A DNA stretch of 64,000 nucleotides from Flabesymbios commensalis (lineage: Eukaryota > Annelida > Polychaeta > Terebellida > Flabelligeridae), in assembly GCA_964017125.1 (NCBI GenBank), contig OZ024903.1, forward strand, positions 79,867,028 through 79,931,027, in the 5' to 3' direction. The position numbers were made by a program, and so were the translations under genes. This document shows positions 1 through 11,225 of the stretch, piece after piece. The notes below the pieces were generated by a model, which searched no databases, was not told where the DNA came from, and saw nothing but the letters and a program-made list of their open reading frames with translations. Positions within the stretch are counted from its first letter, which is position 1, and each line of letters opens with the position of its first letter.

Positions 1-553
1 TGGATAGGGCGATGAGTATGGGTGTTCATAACATGCAGCACACCATAGCAAGTCTGAGGCAGTCGCAAACCATGGACGCGGATACTCACCTCCTTTGTCG
101 CAATCAGTGATGTGATGACAGATCAACAAAAGTCGGTTCCGCCGTCGCCGAGTCTGGCAACAGACATGAAGGGTCTGGAAACAGACAGACAGTCCGTCGC
201 CGATATGATTTAATTGGGCTGCTCCGCATGGCAGCAGATCAATGCGGGCTTGTTGAGTGCGCGAAGACGCGGTCTCTCGTCTTGGTTAGACCACTGCTTC
301 CCGGCATCATCAGCATCACCCCAGCGATCTGAGACTCTTCGAAGTTGAGTCTGGAGGTGCATTGAGGAGAAGCAGAAGATAAGGGCAGTGGCTGGTCGGC
401 AGATTCGTAAATTCAGGCAATCGTCTCGGCACTCATGGGTTCTAAGAGATACATTGATCCTTGCCGGGAGTTAGAGAGCGTTTGACAAAGTCGAAAGGCC
501 CGGGTAGCCCCACTTGAGGGCTAGCTATCCCAAACAAACAAACAAACAAACAC
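1..553 (+). repeat. Unidentified dispersed repeat, 3' end with (CAAA)n tail
   Basis: This segment is richer in GC than what follows and ends in a (CAAA)n run at 531-553. The last ~70 bases, with GGGCTAGCTATC just before the tail, recur at 14690-14766, where they again run into a CAAA-type tail. A shared end plus a simple-repeat tail suggests the 3' end of a retroposon. All frames over 1-500 are broken and no domain is recognised, so the family is unknown. Confidence 0.45.
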
Positions 554-774
554 AACAGAATGAAAAAAAAGAATTAGCCGACAGGTAGGCCTATACACAA
601 ACTGACCCTAGATCTTTTCAAATTACAAAGCTATTTTAGTGTTAATAAATGTTTAGTTATAGGCCACTAGCTGATCAAATATTGATATAAATATTGAGCA
701 AGTTGTGACTTATAAAAACACCTATGCCGATCATAATCACAATTATCACATATTATCGCTCACCTCACGCATGT

Positions 775-1250
775 ACAGTCTGTCCGACGGTGGAGGATGG
801 TCCAAAATAAAAGTTAGCTTTTTGGTATCCAGTCAGTCAATTCACAAGTGATTTTTATGAAATTTTGTAAAACCCTATTTTCTAGTCATTTGGCATCGAT
901 CCTGAAAATTTCGTAAATAATATTGGATAGTTCAAAAGTTAGACCATTTCGGCATTTGACATGTAACATAGTAAATGCCTATTTATGACGCTCCTCTATA
1001 ACATGTATAAACCCATTGAACTTCATTCCGATTTATTCTCAGAATTATGTTACATGTCAAATGGTCTAACTTTTAAAATACTAAATGGAATTTCGCGAAA
1101 TTTTCGAGGCTGTTGCCAAATGATCAGATAATAATCAAAAATCAATTATAATGGTTGCAAAATTTCGTGATATTCGCTTGAGAATTGACTGACTGGATAC
1201 CAAAAAGCTAACTTTCATTCTGGACCATCCTCCACCGTCGGACAGATTGT
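775..1250. mobile_element. Palindromic MITE, ~200-bp inverted arms
   Basis: The left arm (775-972) starts ACAGTCTGTCCGACGGTGGA. The right arm (1044-1250) is its reverse complement, ending TCCACCGTCGGACAGATTGT. The arms match along almost their whole length with small indels, leaving ~70 bp of non-inverted centre. There is no coding capacity. The structure is that of a non-autonomous foldback DNA transposon. The target-site duplication is not clear, so the superfamily is not assigned. Confidence 0.8.
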
Positions 1251-2147
1251 AGATCATTTATTTATTTTAGAAAATTGTGAAAACTATCAGGTGACTAATA
1301 TGGGAGACAGGCAGTGGAACAAGGAGAAAGACAATCTTGAGTATTATTCTTTGAGGATGGGACCTTGTAGGGAGTTGAAGCTATAAATTAGTTCAGTGTG
1401 AATATAATAAAAGAAATGGGAAAAAGTTGGAGAAGTAGACCTATAAGGTAATTGGAAACTCGGTGAATATAATGAAAGGGAAACAAGATTCCATTTCTTC
1501 ATTACTATAGTGATTATAATAAAGAAATAGGGGAAAATTTGAAAAATACATTATAATTTGAAACCTGTGGCAATAGGAAGGGGTAATAAAGAGGATGGCA
1601 AGAGATCTTGTATTATCACAAGAGTAAAATGGGAAAATATTGGAAAAGTATAATGTATTTGAAAAATTGGGCGAAAAGAAATATGGAGAATGACAAGATT
1701 TTATAAATGGGAACTATAATGTGAGGGTGTGCTCCTCTTTTTAGGGAGAGAGTTGAGCTCCTGTAATAACACAGTGATACCCGTCAATAAGCTGAAAAGC
1801 TGATTGAGTTTAAATCAAATCAAGTAGCAGCCCACAGTTTACATCGCTCTTTACTCATATTTTGTTTAAATGTATACATCCGCGAAGCGAATTTTTTTAA
1901 AGTACACGTTAAAAATAATTATTTCATTAGTCTGTAGCATAAGGATTCCACCACATATAACCTGTTACGCTAATTTATTGAACAAGGGAATCAACTGTGT
2001 CTCGGCAAAATGCATGTAAGCATCACCTTTCATGGCCCCCCCAGATATTCAATAAACATTTTTTCAACCTGAAAATTACACCCACCTCATCCATAGTTAT
2101 TACTCTTTATAAACTGGATCTACTGCCTCGAGTATATCCGTAATTCA
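1251..2147. other. No gene seen; decayed purine-rich repeat
   Basis: No ORF, exon or RNA gene is supported. From ~1310 to 1720 the plus strand is strikingly purine-rich. A motif like AAATGGGAAAATTTGGAAAA recurs near 1397, 1526 and 1624, suggesting a strongly decayed tandem repeat with a period near 110 bp. Confidence 0.4.
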
Positions 2148-3658
2148 GGCCACCATATTTTATCATTATGTATGAGTAGGGCCTCAGGCCACCATTCTCT
2201 ATCAATTATGTATGAGTGAGGCCTTAGGCCACCATCTTCTATAATTATGTATGAGCGGGGCCTCAGGCCACCATCTTCTATCATTGTGTAAGTGTGGGGC
2301 CTCAGGCCACCATTTTCTATCATTATGTATAAGTGGGGCCTCAGGCCACCATCTTCTATCATTATATATGAGTGGGGCCTCAGGCCACCATCTTCTATCA
2401 TTCTGTAAGTGTGGGGTCTCAGGCAACCATTCTCTTTCATTATGTATGAGTGGGGCCTCAGGCCACCATCTTCTATCATTGTGTAAGTGTGGGGCCTCAG
2501 GCCACCATCCTCTATCATTATGTATGAGTGGAGCCACAGGCCACCATCTTCTATCATTCTGTAGGTGTGTGGCCTCGGGCCACCATCCTCTATCATTATG
2601 TATGGGTGGGGCCTCAGGCCACCCTCTTTTATCATTCTGTAAGTGTGGGGCCTCGGGCCATCATCTTCTATCATTATGTATGAGTGGGCATCTTCTATCA
2701 TTATGTTTGAGTGGGGCCTCAGGCCACCATCTTCTATCATTATGTATGTATGGGGCCTCAGGCCACTATCCTCTATCATTAAGTATGAGTGAGGCCTCAG
2801 GCCGTGAGGCCACCATCTTCTATCATTCTGTAAGTGTGGGGCCTCAGGCCACCATCTTCTATCATTCTGTAGGTGTGTGGCCTCGGGCCACCATCCTCTA
2901 TCATTATGTATGGGTGGGGCCTCAGGCCACCCTCTTTTATCATTCTGTAAGTGTGGGGCCTCGGGCCATCATCTTCTATCATTATGTATGAGTGGGCATC
3001 TTCTATCATTATGTTTGAGTGGGGCCTCAGGCCACCATCTTCTATCATTATGTATGTATGGGGCCTCAGGCCACTATCCTCTATCATTAAGTATGAGTGC
3101 GGCCTCAGGCCGTGAGGCCACCATCTTCTATCATTCTGTAAGTGTGGGGCCTCAGGCCACCATCTTCTATCATTATGTACGAGTCGGCCCTCAGGCCACC
3201 ATCTTCTATCATTGTGTAAGTGTGGGGTCTCAGGCCACCATTCTCTATCATTATGTATAAGTGGGGCCTCAGGCCACCATCTTCTATCATTGTGTAAGTG
3301 TGACGCCTCAGGCCACCATCTTCTATCATTGTGTAAGTGTAGGGCCTCAGGCCACCATCCTCTATCATTATGTATGAGTGGGGCCTCAGGCCACCATCCG
3401 CTATCATTATGTATGTGTGGGGCCTCAGGCCACCATCCTATATCATTATGTATGAGTGTGGCCTCAGGCCACCATCCTCTACCACTATATAAATGTGGAG
3501 CCTCAGGCCACCATCCTTTATCAACATGAACGAGTGGGGCCTCAGAAAAACCATCCTATATCATTATATATGAGTGGGGCTTCAGGCCATCATTCTCCAT
3601 CACTGTGTAAATAGAGGGACTCAGGCAACCATGCATCCTCTATCATTATGTAAATATG
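2148..3658 (+). repeat. 39-bp satellite array 1 (about 38 units)
   Basis: The 39-bp unit contains GGCCTCAGGCCACCATC followed by TTCTATCATTATGTATGAGT. Two unit types alternate, one with ATTATGTATGAGTG and one with ATTGTGTAAGTGTG. Every unit carries the near-palindrome GGCCTCAGGCC. Because 39 is 13 codons, stretches without indels stay open in several frames on both strands (for example the 13-residue period SGASGHHLLSLCM). Scattered 1-bp length changes break those frames, so this is a satellite and not a gene. Array 2 at 11662-14410 is the same satellite on the opposite strand. Confidence 0.95.
2541..3166 (+). repeat. Higher-order duplication within array 1 (~308 bp, two copies)
   Basis: The segment near 2541-2848 is repeated almost exactly at 2849-3166. 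Diagnostic variants are shared: GTGTGTGGCCTCGGGCC, a short unit reading GAGTGGGCATC, and the doubled GGCCGTGAGGCC. The shift is 308 bp, about eight 39-bp units with indels. The near identity marks a recent unequal-exchange duplication. Confidence 0.85.
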
Positions 3659-3800
3659 GGGAGGAAGAGGTAGAGGAGGTGAAGGAGGTAGAGGAGGAGG
3701 AGGAGAAGAAGGAAGAGGTAGAGGAGGAGGATGAAGAGGAGGAAGAGGAGGAGAGAGAGGAGTAAAAGGTGGTGGCTGAGTAAAAGGTGGTGGAGGAGTG
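3659..3800 (+). repeat. Purine-only (GAG/GAA/GGT)n tract
   Basis: This is an almost pure purine run of GAGGAAGAGGTAGAGGAGG type directly abutting the end of satellite array 1. The Glu-rich frame it opens is a by-product of the triplet repeat. Confidence 0.9.
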
Positions 3801-4719
3801 GGGAGTGGAATATGTAATTTGTACTTGTTGTTTTATCGATTTTATAAGTCATTATATCGATTTATAGTAAGTCGATTTAACAACATGTAAGTCGTTACAT
3901 CGACTTTTACTAAGTCACTTTAATGACAAGTCCTTGTATCGCGTTCTATTAAAGCAGCCCCTTGGGATGACATCAATTTTGGTTTTACTTCCGCACTGAA
4001 GTAGTGTATCCCACGGATCATGTTTTTATTTTTTTCAGAATTTTCATATTTTTACAAATATTTTTAATCAACATTTCTATGAAACCAGAAGAAACCCAAA
4101 CAAACTATTTGTATACCTGAAGGACGATTGAATGTTTTCACAGCATTGGGCCACATGCTGATGGCATCGGCCCAGCGTTGGGTAGACAATCAGTGCTGCA
4201 GTGCTTTACATGGCAATATACGACCTGGAAATACAACTATTCCGCTCTTTTTTGGTGCTTTAAAATTGTTTTTTTACTTTTTCGAATTTTTAGCTAAGAT
4301 CAGTAGGCTATATAGCTTCATAAAAATTAAATTTTCAAAATTGACAACATTAAAAATGTCTCATCCCGAGGGGTCCCTTTAAGATGTTTAACAAGATTTA
4401 AGTGGTTAAACTGACGTATTTTTACCCTTGTGCTGCTAAAACTGAATATGCTCAATTCACTAACAATTCCCTATATATATCGCAAAACTAATAACGAAAT
4501 ACTTGATGATGAAAAAAAATTCACGCATAGATAAACGCGTCAAAGGAGAATAACAGCCTGGCTGGATAATTCATGATTTAATTTACATGAGAGATTTAAT
4601 TAGCAAAACGCAAAGGACAACATAAATATTACAAACATTTTAGAAACCGTACTATGCTGAGGGAAAATAAATCAAAATATCACAAGAAACGTGTGCAATC
4701 GTGCATAGATGATCCACGT
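3801..4719. other. No gene seen; short TAAGTCG repeats and one GGCCCA-repeat remnant
   Basis: At ~3830-3935 a ~30-bp motif (TAAGTCGTTATATCGATTT) recurs about four times in variant form. At ~4137-4205 there is a remnant of the GGCCCA/TTGGG dispersed family described at 18400 and 38590. The rest is AT-rich without coding signal. Confidence 0.4.
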
Positions 4720-5778
4720 AAACTTGTTTTTTTCGTTTAAGTAATTATGGAATTAAACAAATATTAGATAAATCAATTAATAAGATTGTCCATGACAACA
4801 AAGAAGTCACTGACTTCAAAATAGTTACAGAACATTTTAACAACCATTTCTCTTATATTGTGGAGAAACATGTCACTGACAGTGAATTCAAACAATACTC
4901 GTTTATTCCAACAAATTATTTAAACAATATGTCGATGGTAATGTACCAAATAACCCATACATGTACTTTTCAATTCCTCAAATAAGTCGTGAATTTGTCA
5001 TAAAATATTTAAATACTATGGCAATTAAAAAAGGTACAGGATTGGATGACATTCAGGCTATATTTCCAAAAAGTAATGGAACTCCAGTTGATTTCAGATT
5101 CCATGATGTAACTTAAGCATACAATCAGGATGTGCTTTTCCAAATAAGTGGAAACATGCCAAAGTAGTTCCACTTTAGAAGAAAAAGTAAATGATGTAAA
5201 TCATGTGAATAATTACAGACCTATTTCTATTCTTCGAATTTCTTTCAAAATATTAGGAAAACCTGTTTCAGTTTATTTGTACAGATACCTTTCCTCACAC
5301 AATTTATTTAATAAAAGACAATCCGGATTTAGAGCAAATCACCCCTGCGAAAGTATTCAACTTGAGGAAAGTGCCTTAACTAGTAGTTGAAAATGCTAAA
5401 TTGTTGGGCGTTTTTATTGATAGTATACTTTCGTGGAAAAAAACAAGGTGCTCATGTAAAACGTAAAACAATGTGTCTCTTTTAAACTTTCACTTCTCCC
5501 GTAGAATACACAAATATTGGACCAAGTCTAGTATTCTACTCCCGACCAATCGAAGAGTAGCTCAGCCTGTCACATGACGAGATCGGTTAATAACCTCCGT
5601 CATTCAGTTGTTATTTAAAATAGGTTAAATACCATACTTGGGCCCAAATTTTATTCCACAATTATTATATCAAATCCATCATAGAATATTGCTGTATAGT
5701 TTGGGGAACTGGGTGTAGGGAGAATGAAAATGTCATTTAAAGAATTAGTGTGATAACACTATTATACTACATCATATC
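4720..5778 (+). mobile_element. Older LINE (LINE-B), 5' piece, broken RT
   Basis: Broken frames read as a non-LTR reverse transcriptase of the CR1/L2-like type. A segment resembling TEHFNNHFSYIVEKH is followed by ISREFVIKYLNTMAIKKGTG, then NNYRPISILRISFKILGK and FNKRQSGFRANHPCES. After a large internal deletion that removes the YADD region come LGVFIDSILSW and IIEYCCIVWG. Stops and frameshifts are frequent. The order of pieces is colinear with ORF2 of LINE-A. The element appears to resume at 10872 after LINE-A, which makes LINE-A a nested insertion. Confidence 0.75.
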
Positions 5779-5783
5779 AAGAC

Positions 5784-7433
5784 ATGGCTGAGCCTGTTAT
5801 GTACAGTTTCCCTGCGATTACACGACAAGAGAAAAGAAAACAACGTGAAAAGAAACAAGAGAAAATGTGGAAACAGCCTGAAACTCTACATCTGGATATG
5901 ATGTGCCACACTAACGACATTGACAACTATGGCGTGTTAGAGTACGAGGATCAGCTATGTGACTTACAGTTTGTCACCCACAACCTTGCTGCTTGGAAGG
6001 ACGTCTGCTTACAGCACTACGCTCAGAAGTATGAGGCTGGTGACATCACATCTTTCCCGTCTGTGTCTGCGATCTCAGACGGATCCCAGCTGAAAGTTGC
6101 TGGCTCTATTGTCATCAATTACTACTCGACAGGAGTAGTGTTAGTGCAAGGCAACCAAGTCCATGATTGGAAAGATCGTGACTTTCCAATTTCGAAAGCT
6201 GGTGTTAAAGAATGGGTTGATGAGGCTAATAAGTCTGTCATTGAGATGGCAGAGTTAAAGAATAATTCAAGCTTGAATGTTACGCGAAATGTCTCAGCTG
6301 CTCAACAAGCATCATCCCCCGCCTCTGTGACAACCAACACACCAACTATACCCAAAGTGAAAACTACTCCAAAGAGGAAGAAATCAGTAGTGCCCAAGAT
6401 CAATCCTGCAAAGCCTATGGATAGCTCCACTCCATGTCATAAACCTGTAAGCGCAAAGCCATCACCACTTCTCTCATCTGTTGTAAACCACGACGTTGAC
6501 AGCCAGTAAAGTGATGAGCTGTCACAAATTAGTACAGTGGAATCTTCAGCTGTCAACACTACCGAAGATATGCCACACCAATCGCCTGTCAACACCTCTG
6601 GTAGAGTGAATAAGCTACAACATGTACAGTGTCTAGGTGATTCGTCGCTAGATTTGTTACATGCTGACAGTGTAACTACCAATGACACAGTGCAGGAATA
6701 CAACAGTGACGCTTCTTCTCTTCGTGTGGCACCAAACTGTGAACACTGTAAAAATCTACAAGACTATATTACCATCTGCGAAGAGGCTGCAAACACACTA
6801 CGCCAAGAAATAGCACAACTGAAACAACAAGCAAGTTTAACACGACCACCTGCCACACCGACACGACCACCTGCCACACAACCAAAAAACAACAAAAGAG
6901 CGCATCAAGAAAACCCAGTAGCCTAAGATCTCATTCGTCGGCGATTCTAATCCCCGGAATCTATATAGACACTTGGATAGCACTAAAACAGACAATGCAG
7001 TGTGGGTTAACGCCGGCTGCAAAATAGAAGATGTGAACTCACGGGTGCATCATATGATTAAAGACAATGACATTGGTGTTATACACCTTGGGACAAATGA
7101 TGCCCTCAGCACCAAATCGGATAATGACTGTCTTGCCGGCTGTAGTGACGCCATGGATTCCATTTTGGATTACTCAGTGCAGACACCTCTTATTGTTTGC
7201 TCCGTGCCACCAACACGCAACCAGAGAGGACAACGACGTGTCACAATGATTAACACCCTGCTCAAGTATAAATGTAACATGAACAATAGACTAGTTTGTT
7301 GACACCGGATTAACCTTAAGTGATATTGGCAACGATGGGGTCCATCTGACTGACTCTGGTAAAGCAAAGCTTACCAGGCGTATTCAATGTGAAAGCTTGG
7401 ATTTTTACCGCAATGTAAGCAGCCGTCACATGT
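5784..7433 (+). pseudogene. LINE-A ORF1 with C-terminal SGNH/GDSL esterase domain, broken
   Basis: The first 241 codons (5784-6509) begin MAEPVMYSF and have a basic, Lys-rich start. After an in-frame TAA the same frame runs on to 6926 and ends in a short coiled-coil-like stretch (CEEAANTLRQEIAQLKQ) plus Pro/Thr repeats. A frameshift near 6926 leads into an SGNH-hydrolase domain. Block I is VGDSNPRNL (~6936), the Gly-Asn block is HLGTNDAL (~7084), and the catalytic Asp-His block is DGVHLTDSGK (~7334). A second frameshift falls near 7300, before the last block. Esterase-type ORF1 proteins are known from CR1 and L2 clade LINEs, where they are thought to aid RNP or membrane association. The N-terminal ~240 residues match nothing I can name. 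Lesions total about one stop and two frameshifts. Confidence 0.8.
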
Positions 7434-7439
7434 GAGTAC

Positions 7440-10207
7440 ATGGCTTGTCACAATATAAATAGATTATTAAACAAACTTGACCAATTAAAATTATTTTTAG
7501 TCAACGATAGTCCATCACTTGATGTATATTGTCTTAGTGAGACATTCTTAACGGAAACAATTAATGATTCATATCTCTGTATTGATGGTTACACGTTTGT
7601 AAGGAAAGATAGGTTACACAAAAGAGGAGGTGGTTTAATAATGTATGGCATCTCATACAAACGTAGAAAGGACTTAGAAGGACCTATTGAAACTTTATGT
7701 ATTGAAATCAAATATTCTAATAGATCTATTTTACTGACTTCAGTCTATCGCCCACCAAATAATGATAGTGATTCTATACAACATTGGTTATCTAATATGG
7801 AAGAATCTATGTATAAAATTTATTTTTAACATTGATATCATGTCGGATAAAAAAGATAAAACTTCAAGAATCTTGGATCAGCCTTACATCTAATGTACAG
7901 TTAAACCAGATAATTAAAGATCCCACGAGAGTAACAAACACCAGTGAAACTCTTATAGACCACATTTACGTTTCTGATGATCTTCCCGTTTTATATAGCT
8001 CTCCTATTAAGTATAGTATTAGCGATCATTTCCCTGTATTTGCTGTTTTTAAAATGACGAGTATTGATTATAACAAAAATGATGGTCGCCATAAAACCAT
8101 AACGTATCGAAAATACAATAACTTCAATTCTGCAACATTCTTGTCGGACTTACAAAACGCCCCCTGGTTAACTAACGGTGCTGAAAACATCTCAATGGAT
8201 CAATATCTTCAAAGTTTTATTTCTACTTTTACTAAAATAATAGACAAACATTTACCACTAGTGACTAAACGTATAAAACGACCAAAACAACCAGAGTGGA
8301 TATCAAATAACATCTTACTTGCTATTAATAAGCGAGAAAATGCAAAGAAAAAAAAAGATGAACCAAATTATAAGTATTGGAGAAATGAAGCCACAAAGTT
8401 AATACGAGATGCAAAGAAAGAATTTTATTCGGAATCAATTAAACTTAACAACAAATCCAACTTTTCTAACAACATTAAAACAATAACTTATGAAAACAAA
8501 ACATTTACAAATGATGCTGATATAGCAAATACTTTCAACAAGTACTTTACTAGTGTGTCTGAAAAATATCTAAATAAAGAAAAAAGTCTATCTCCAAATC
8601 TGAAGAAACTGGAAGCTTTTATTACAACGAAACTACCAAAAGAAAATATTTTTAATATACCATACATAACAGAGGATTTTGTTTATAAATTTTTGACCAG
8701 CTTTGATAATAATAAAGCGACAGGAATCGATAATATATCATCAAAGATTGTTAAAATATCAGCCCCAGTTCTGAGTAATTACGAAACACTTAACAGAAAT
8801 TTGTAATCACAGTATCCGTAACAGCTGTTTTCCGTCGATCTGGAAAAAGGCAAGAGTTACACCACTTCACAAGAGAAACTCAACCGACGACCCAGAAAAC
8901 TACAGACCTATATCTATTTTGCCCCTTTTGTCTAAAGTTCTTGAAAAACATGTACACAACTCATTGTACAAATTTTTTCTGGTGAATAATCTTTTATCCC
9001 CTCGACAATCAGGTTTGCGGACCAAACATTCTTGTGAAACAGCACTTACTGAAATGACTGATGATTGGCTTAGTGCCATGTACAACAATGAATATTGCGG
9101 AGTTCTTTTTCTAGATTTATGCAAAGCTTTCGATCTGGTTGATCACAATATTCTACTTAGAAAACTAAAATTATATCAACTTGGTCAACAATCCCTTTTT
9201 TTGGTTTCAATCCCACCTTTCTGATAGAAAACAATCTGTTAAATCAATGCGACATATTCAAGCGAAATATGCAACACACATGGCGTTCCACAAGGCTCTA
9301 TATTGGGACCCTTACTTTTCTTAGTTTATATTAACGACCTTCCATTAGAAAATGCATCTGGTAAAACATCATTATTTGCAGATGATTCAACAATTACTGT
9401 CCGTGGCAAAGAGATACACTCTGTCAAGGAACATTTATCTAATGAAGCAGTACGTACGAACAACTGGTGCTATGAAAATGGCATGGCTTTAAGTTTTGAA
9501 AAAACCAAAGCAATGTTAATCCTATCAAAAGCAAAAGAATCACGTTTAGCTGAAACTGAAATAGACATCAACATAAATATTAACGGCACACAAATAAAAA
9601 ATACCAAACAAGAAAAAGTCCTAGGTGTGCTTATCGATAATAACTTAACGTGGCATAGTCAAGTAAAAAAAAGTTAAACAAACAATTGCTTTCAAGCTGT
9701 CTATTCTCAGAAAAATAAGACATTATTTACCTGCAAAGACCCGTATTTTGTATTATAACTACTATATTAAACCACACCTACAATATTGCTGCACTATATG
9801 GGGACAATGTAACAAAACTGACATATATTCAATGATAAAATTACAAAAAACAAGCCGCACGGCTTATTCTGGATGCAGATAAGTATTCCCCATCTAGTCC
9901 TCTGTTCGATCAACTTGAATGGGATACTTTTGATAAAATTGTTCAGGAAAAACAGGCCACAATGGTATTCAAAGCTCTAAACAACCTTACCCCTGATTAT
10001 ATATCTAATTTATTTAAACCAACATGCACAAACACAAATCATTCTTTAAGATCGAAGAAAAGCAATAAACTCCATGTACCAGCAGCTCATCACAAAAGCC
10101 TGAGGTTTAATGGTACAAAAATCTGGAATTATCTATCCGATAAAGCACGCAAAGCAACGACATTAAAAGAATTCGTACGCGAATACAAAAACGGAAATAA
10201 AAAGTAG
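7440..10207 (+). pseudogene. LINE-A ORF2: APE endonuclease plus reverse transcriptase, broken
   Basis: The frame opens with ACHNINRLLNKLDQLK, an APE-type endonuclease start in which the expected Asn is in place. It continues with LDVYCLSETFL, RKDRLHKRGGGLIMY and SVYRPP. After a frame change near 7830 come TLIDHIYVSDDL and ISDHFPVFAVF, the endonuclease end with its catalytic SDH. The RT follows: DNNKATGIDNI, ENYRPISILPLLSKVLEKH, RQSGLRTKHSCETAL, FLDLCKAFDLVDH, GVPQGSILGPLLF, the FADD form of the catalytic YxDD box (~9376) and LGVLIDNNLTW. A C-terminal segment has HLQYCCTIWG and HSLRSKKSNKLHVP. Frameshifts lie near 7830, 8800, 9215, 9677 and 9870. ORF2 starts just after the ORF1 stop. Confidence 0.85.
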
Positions 10208-10871
10208 TTACAATATACATATATCAGATTTGTAATTATTGTGTTTGAAATAATATATATGTTGTCTGCAATTGTGCTTTAATTGTACTCTCAAATGTAA
10301 TTTATGTATGTGTGTTTGTAATTGTCATGTTACAATGTATATACTGTATATATATATATATATGTGTGTATATATATGTATGTATGTATATATATTATAT
10401 CAATACCATACATTATTTTATAAGTTATGTAATATGAGGTTAGGTACTGAGTTATATAAATATACCTCAATATAAAAAATGTCCAAGTATATTTTATTTT
10501 ATCAATTATTTCCATGTATACAAATCAATCATGTAAATTGTTTTACTTCAAAATGATCACTTCTTCTGTAGAAGTTTGTAAAATTATATGTTGCTGCCAA
10601 ATAGATTGTCAGATTTACCATGTACACAAATTTAAATATATGCTATTATTACTATTTTATATTATATAAGTAAATGAATCATATGTATATATTATTATAC
10701 TGTTTAAATAGATGTATATATCGATGTATGTTTTTTAATGTTTATGTATGAGGGCCCCACGGCGAATGAGCTATGCTCAGTGGGTTGGTACATACATTGA
10801 TTTTGTACGTTGTTGTATATAACTGTACCCTCGCTAAATAAAGACTTTATTATTATTATTATTATTATCAT

Positions 10872-11135
10872 GTATAAACAAGCTTGTCTGATTTTTAAAA
10901 GTAAAACAGACCGAGCACCTTCATATATTCAAGATTTGTTTACAAATGTAACAGATTGTTATAGCCTCAGATCCTCTGCTCAGAACTCAATTCCCAACGA
11001 TATTAGATATGCAGAATCTTCGTCCCAACTTAAAGTAGGGTAGGCCTGCCATAATTTACTATTAGATTAGATTATTTTTATTCTTATTATTCATATTATT
11101 CTTATTATTCCTTAAATTATGATTATTATGATTAT
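10872..11135 (+). mobile_element. Older LINE (LINE-B), 3' end
   Basis: The frame reads YKQACLIFKSKTDRAPSYIQ, then DLFTNVTDCYSLRSSAQNS. This is the C-terminal region of a LINE ORF2, parallel to the LINE-A segment VFKALNNLTPDYISNLF. It ends in an AT-rich (TTATTA)n tail at ~11055-11135. Position and order suggest that it continues the piece at 4720-5778, split by LINE-A, with roughly 25 residues missing at the junction. Confidence 0.65.
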
Positions 11136-11156
11136 GATTGTTGTTGTTGTTGTTGT

Positions 11157-11188
<32 letters not shown>

Positions 11189-11225
11189 CTGTTTTTGTTG
11201 TTGTTGGTGGTGGTGGTGTTGGTGT
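11136..11225 (+). repeat. Compound microsatellite (TTG)n(CTG)n(TTG)n(GTG)n
   Basis: About 80 bp of pure triplet repeat, with blocks of TTG, CTG, TTG and GGT/GTG. It opens poly-Val, poly-Ala and poly-Asn frames that have no other support. It sits between the tails of two oppositely oriented LINEs. On the minus strand it would be the (CAA)n tail of LINE-C. Confidence 0.9.

Larger units (their letters stand above)
5780..10871 (+). mobile_element. LINE-A: nearly full-length non-LTR retrotransposon (CR1/L2-like)
   Basis: This two-ORF LINE has ORF1 with an SGNH esterase domain (5784-7433), ORF2 with an endonuclease and reverse transcriptase (7440-10207), and a 3' UTR of ~640 bp that ends AATAAAGACTTTATTATTA followed by a (TTA)n tail at ~10845-10871. 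The UTR contains a TA/TG microsatellite at ~10340-10400 and a small TGAGC-TAT-GCTCA hairpin near 10767. It lies between two pieces of an older LINE. A short shared ATCAT-type sequence at the junctions may be a target-site duplication. ORF1 and ORF2 each carry a few lesions, so the copy is dead but fairly young. The clade call rests on RT style, the esterase ORF1 and the short-repeat tail. Confidence 0.85.

Noticed and set aside
2120-3529. Long open frames on both strands with 13-residue repeats (array 1)
   Set aside because: The 39-bp period is a multiple of three and the unit lacks stops in several frames, so frames stay open by arithmetic. Single-base length changes between units switch frames freely, which a real repeat protein would not tolerate.
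2148-3658. CRISPR-like array of repeats of similar length
   Set aside because: Units are head to tail with no unique spacers, in an animal genome.
3574-3765. Glu-rich acidic protein
   Set aside because: Direct translation of a (GAG/GAA)n purine tract.
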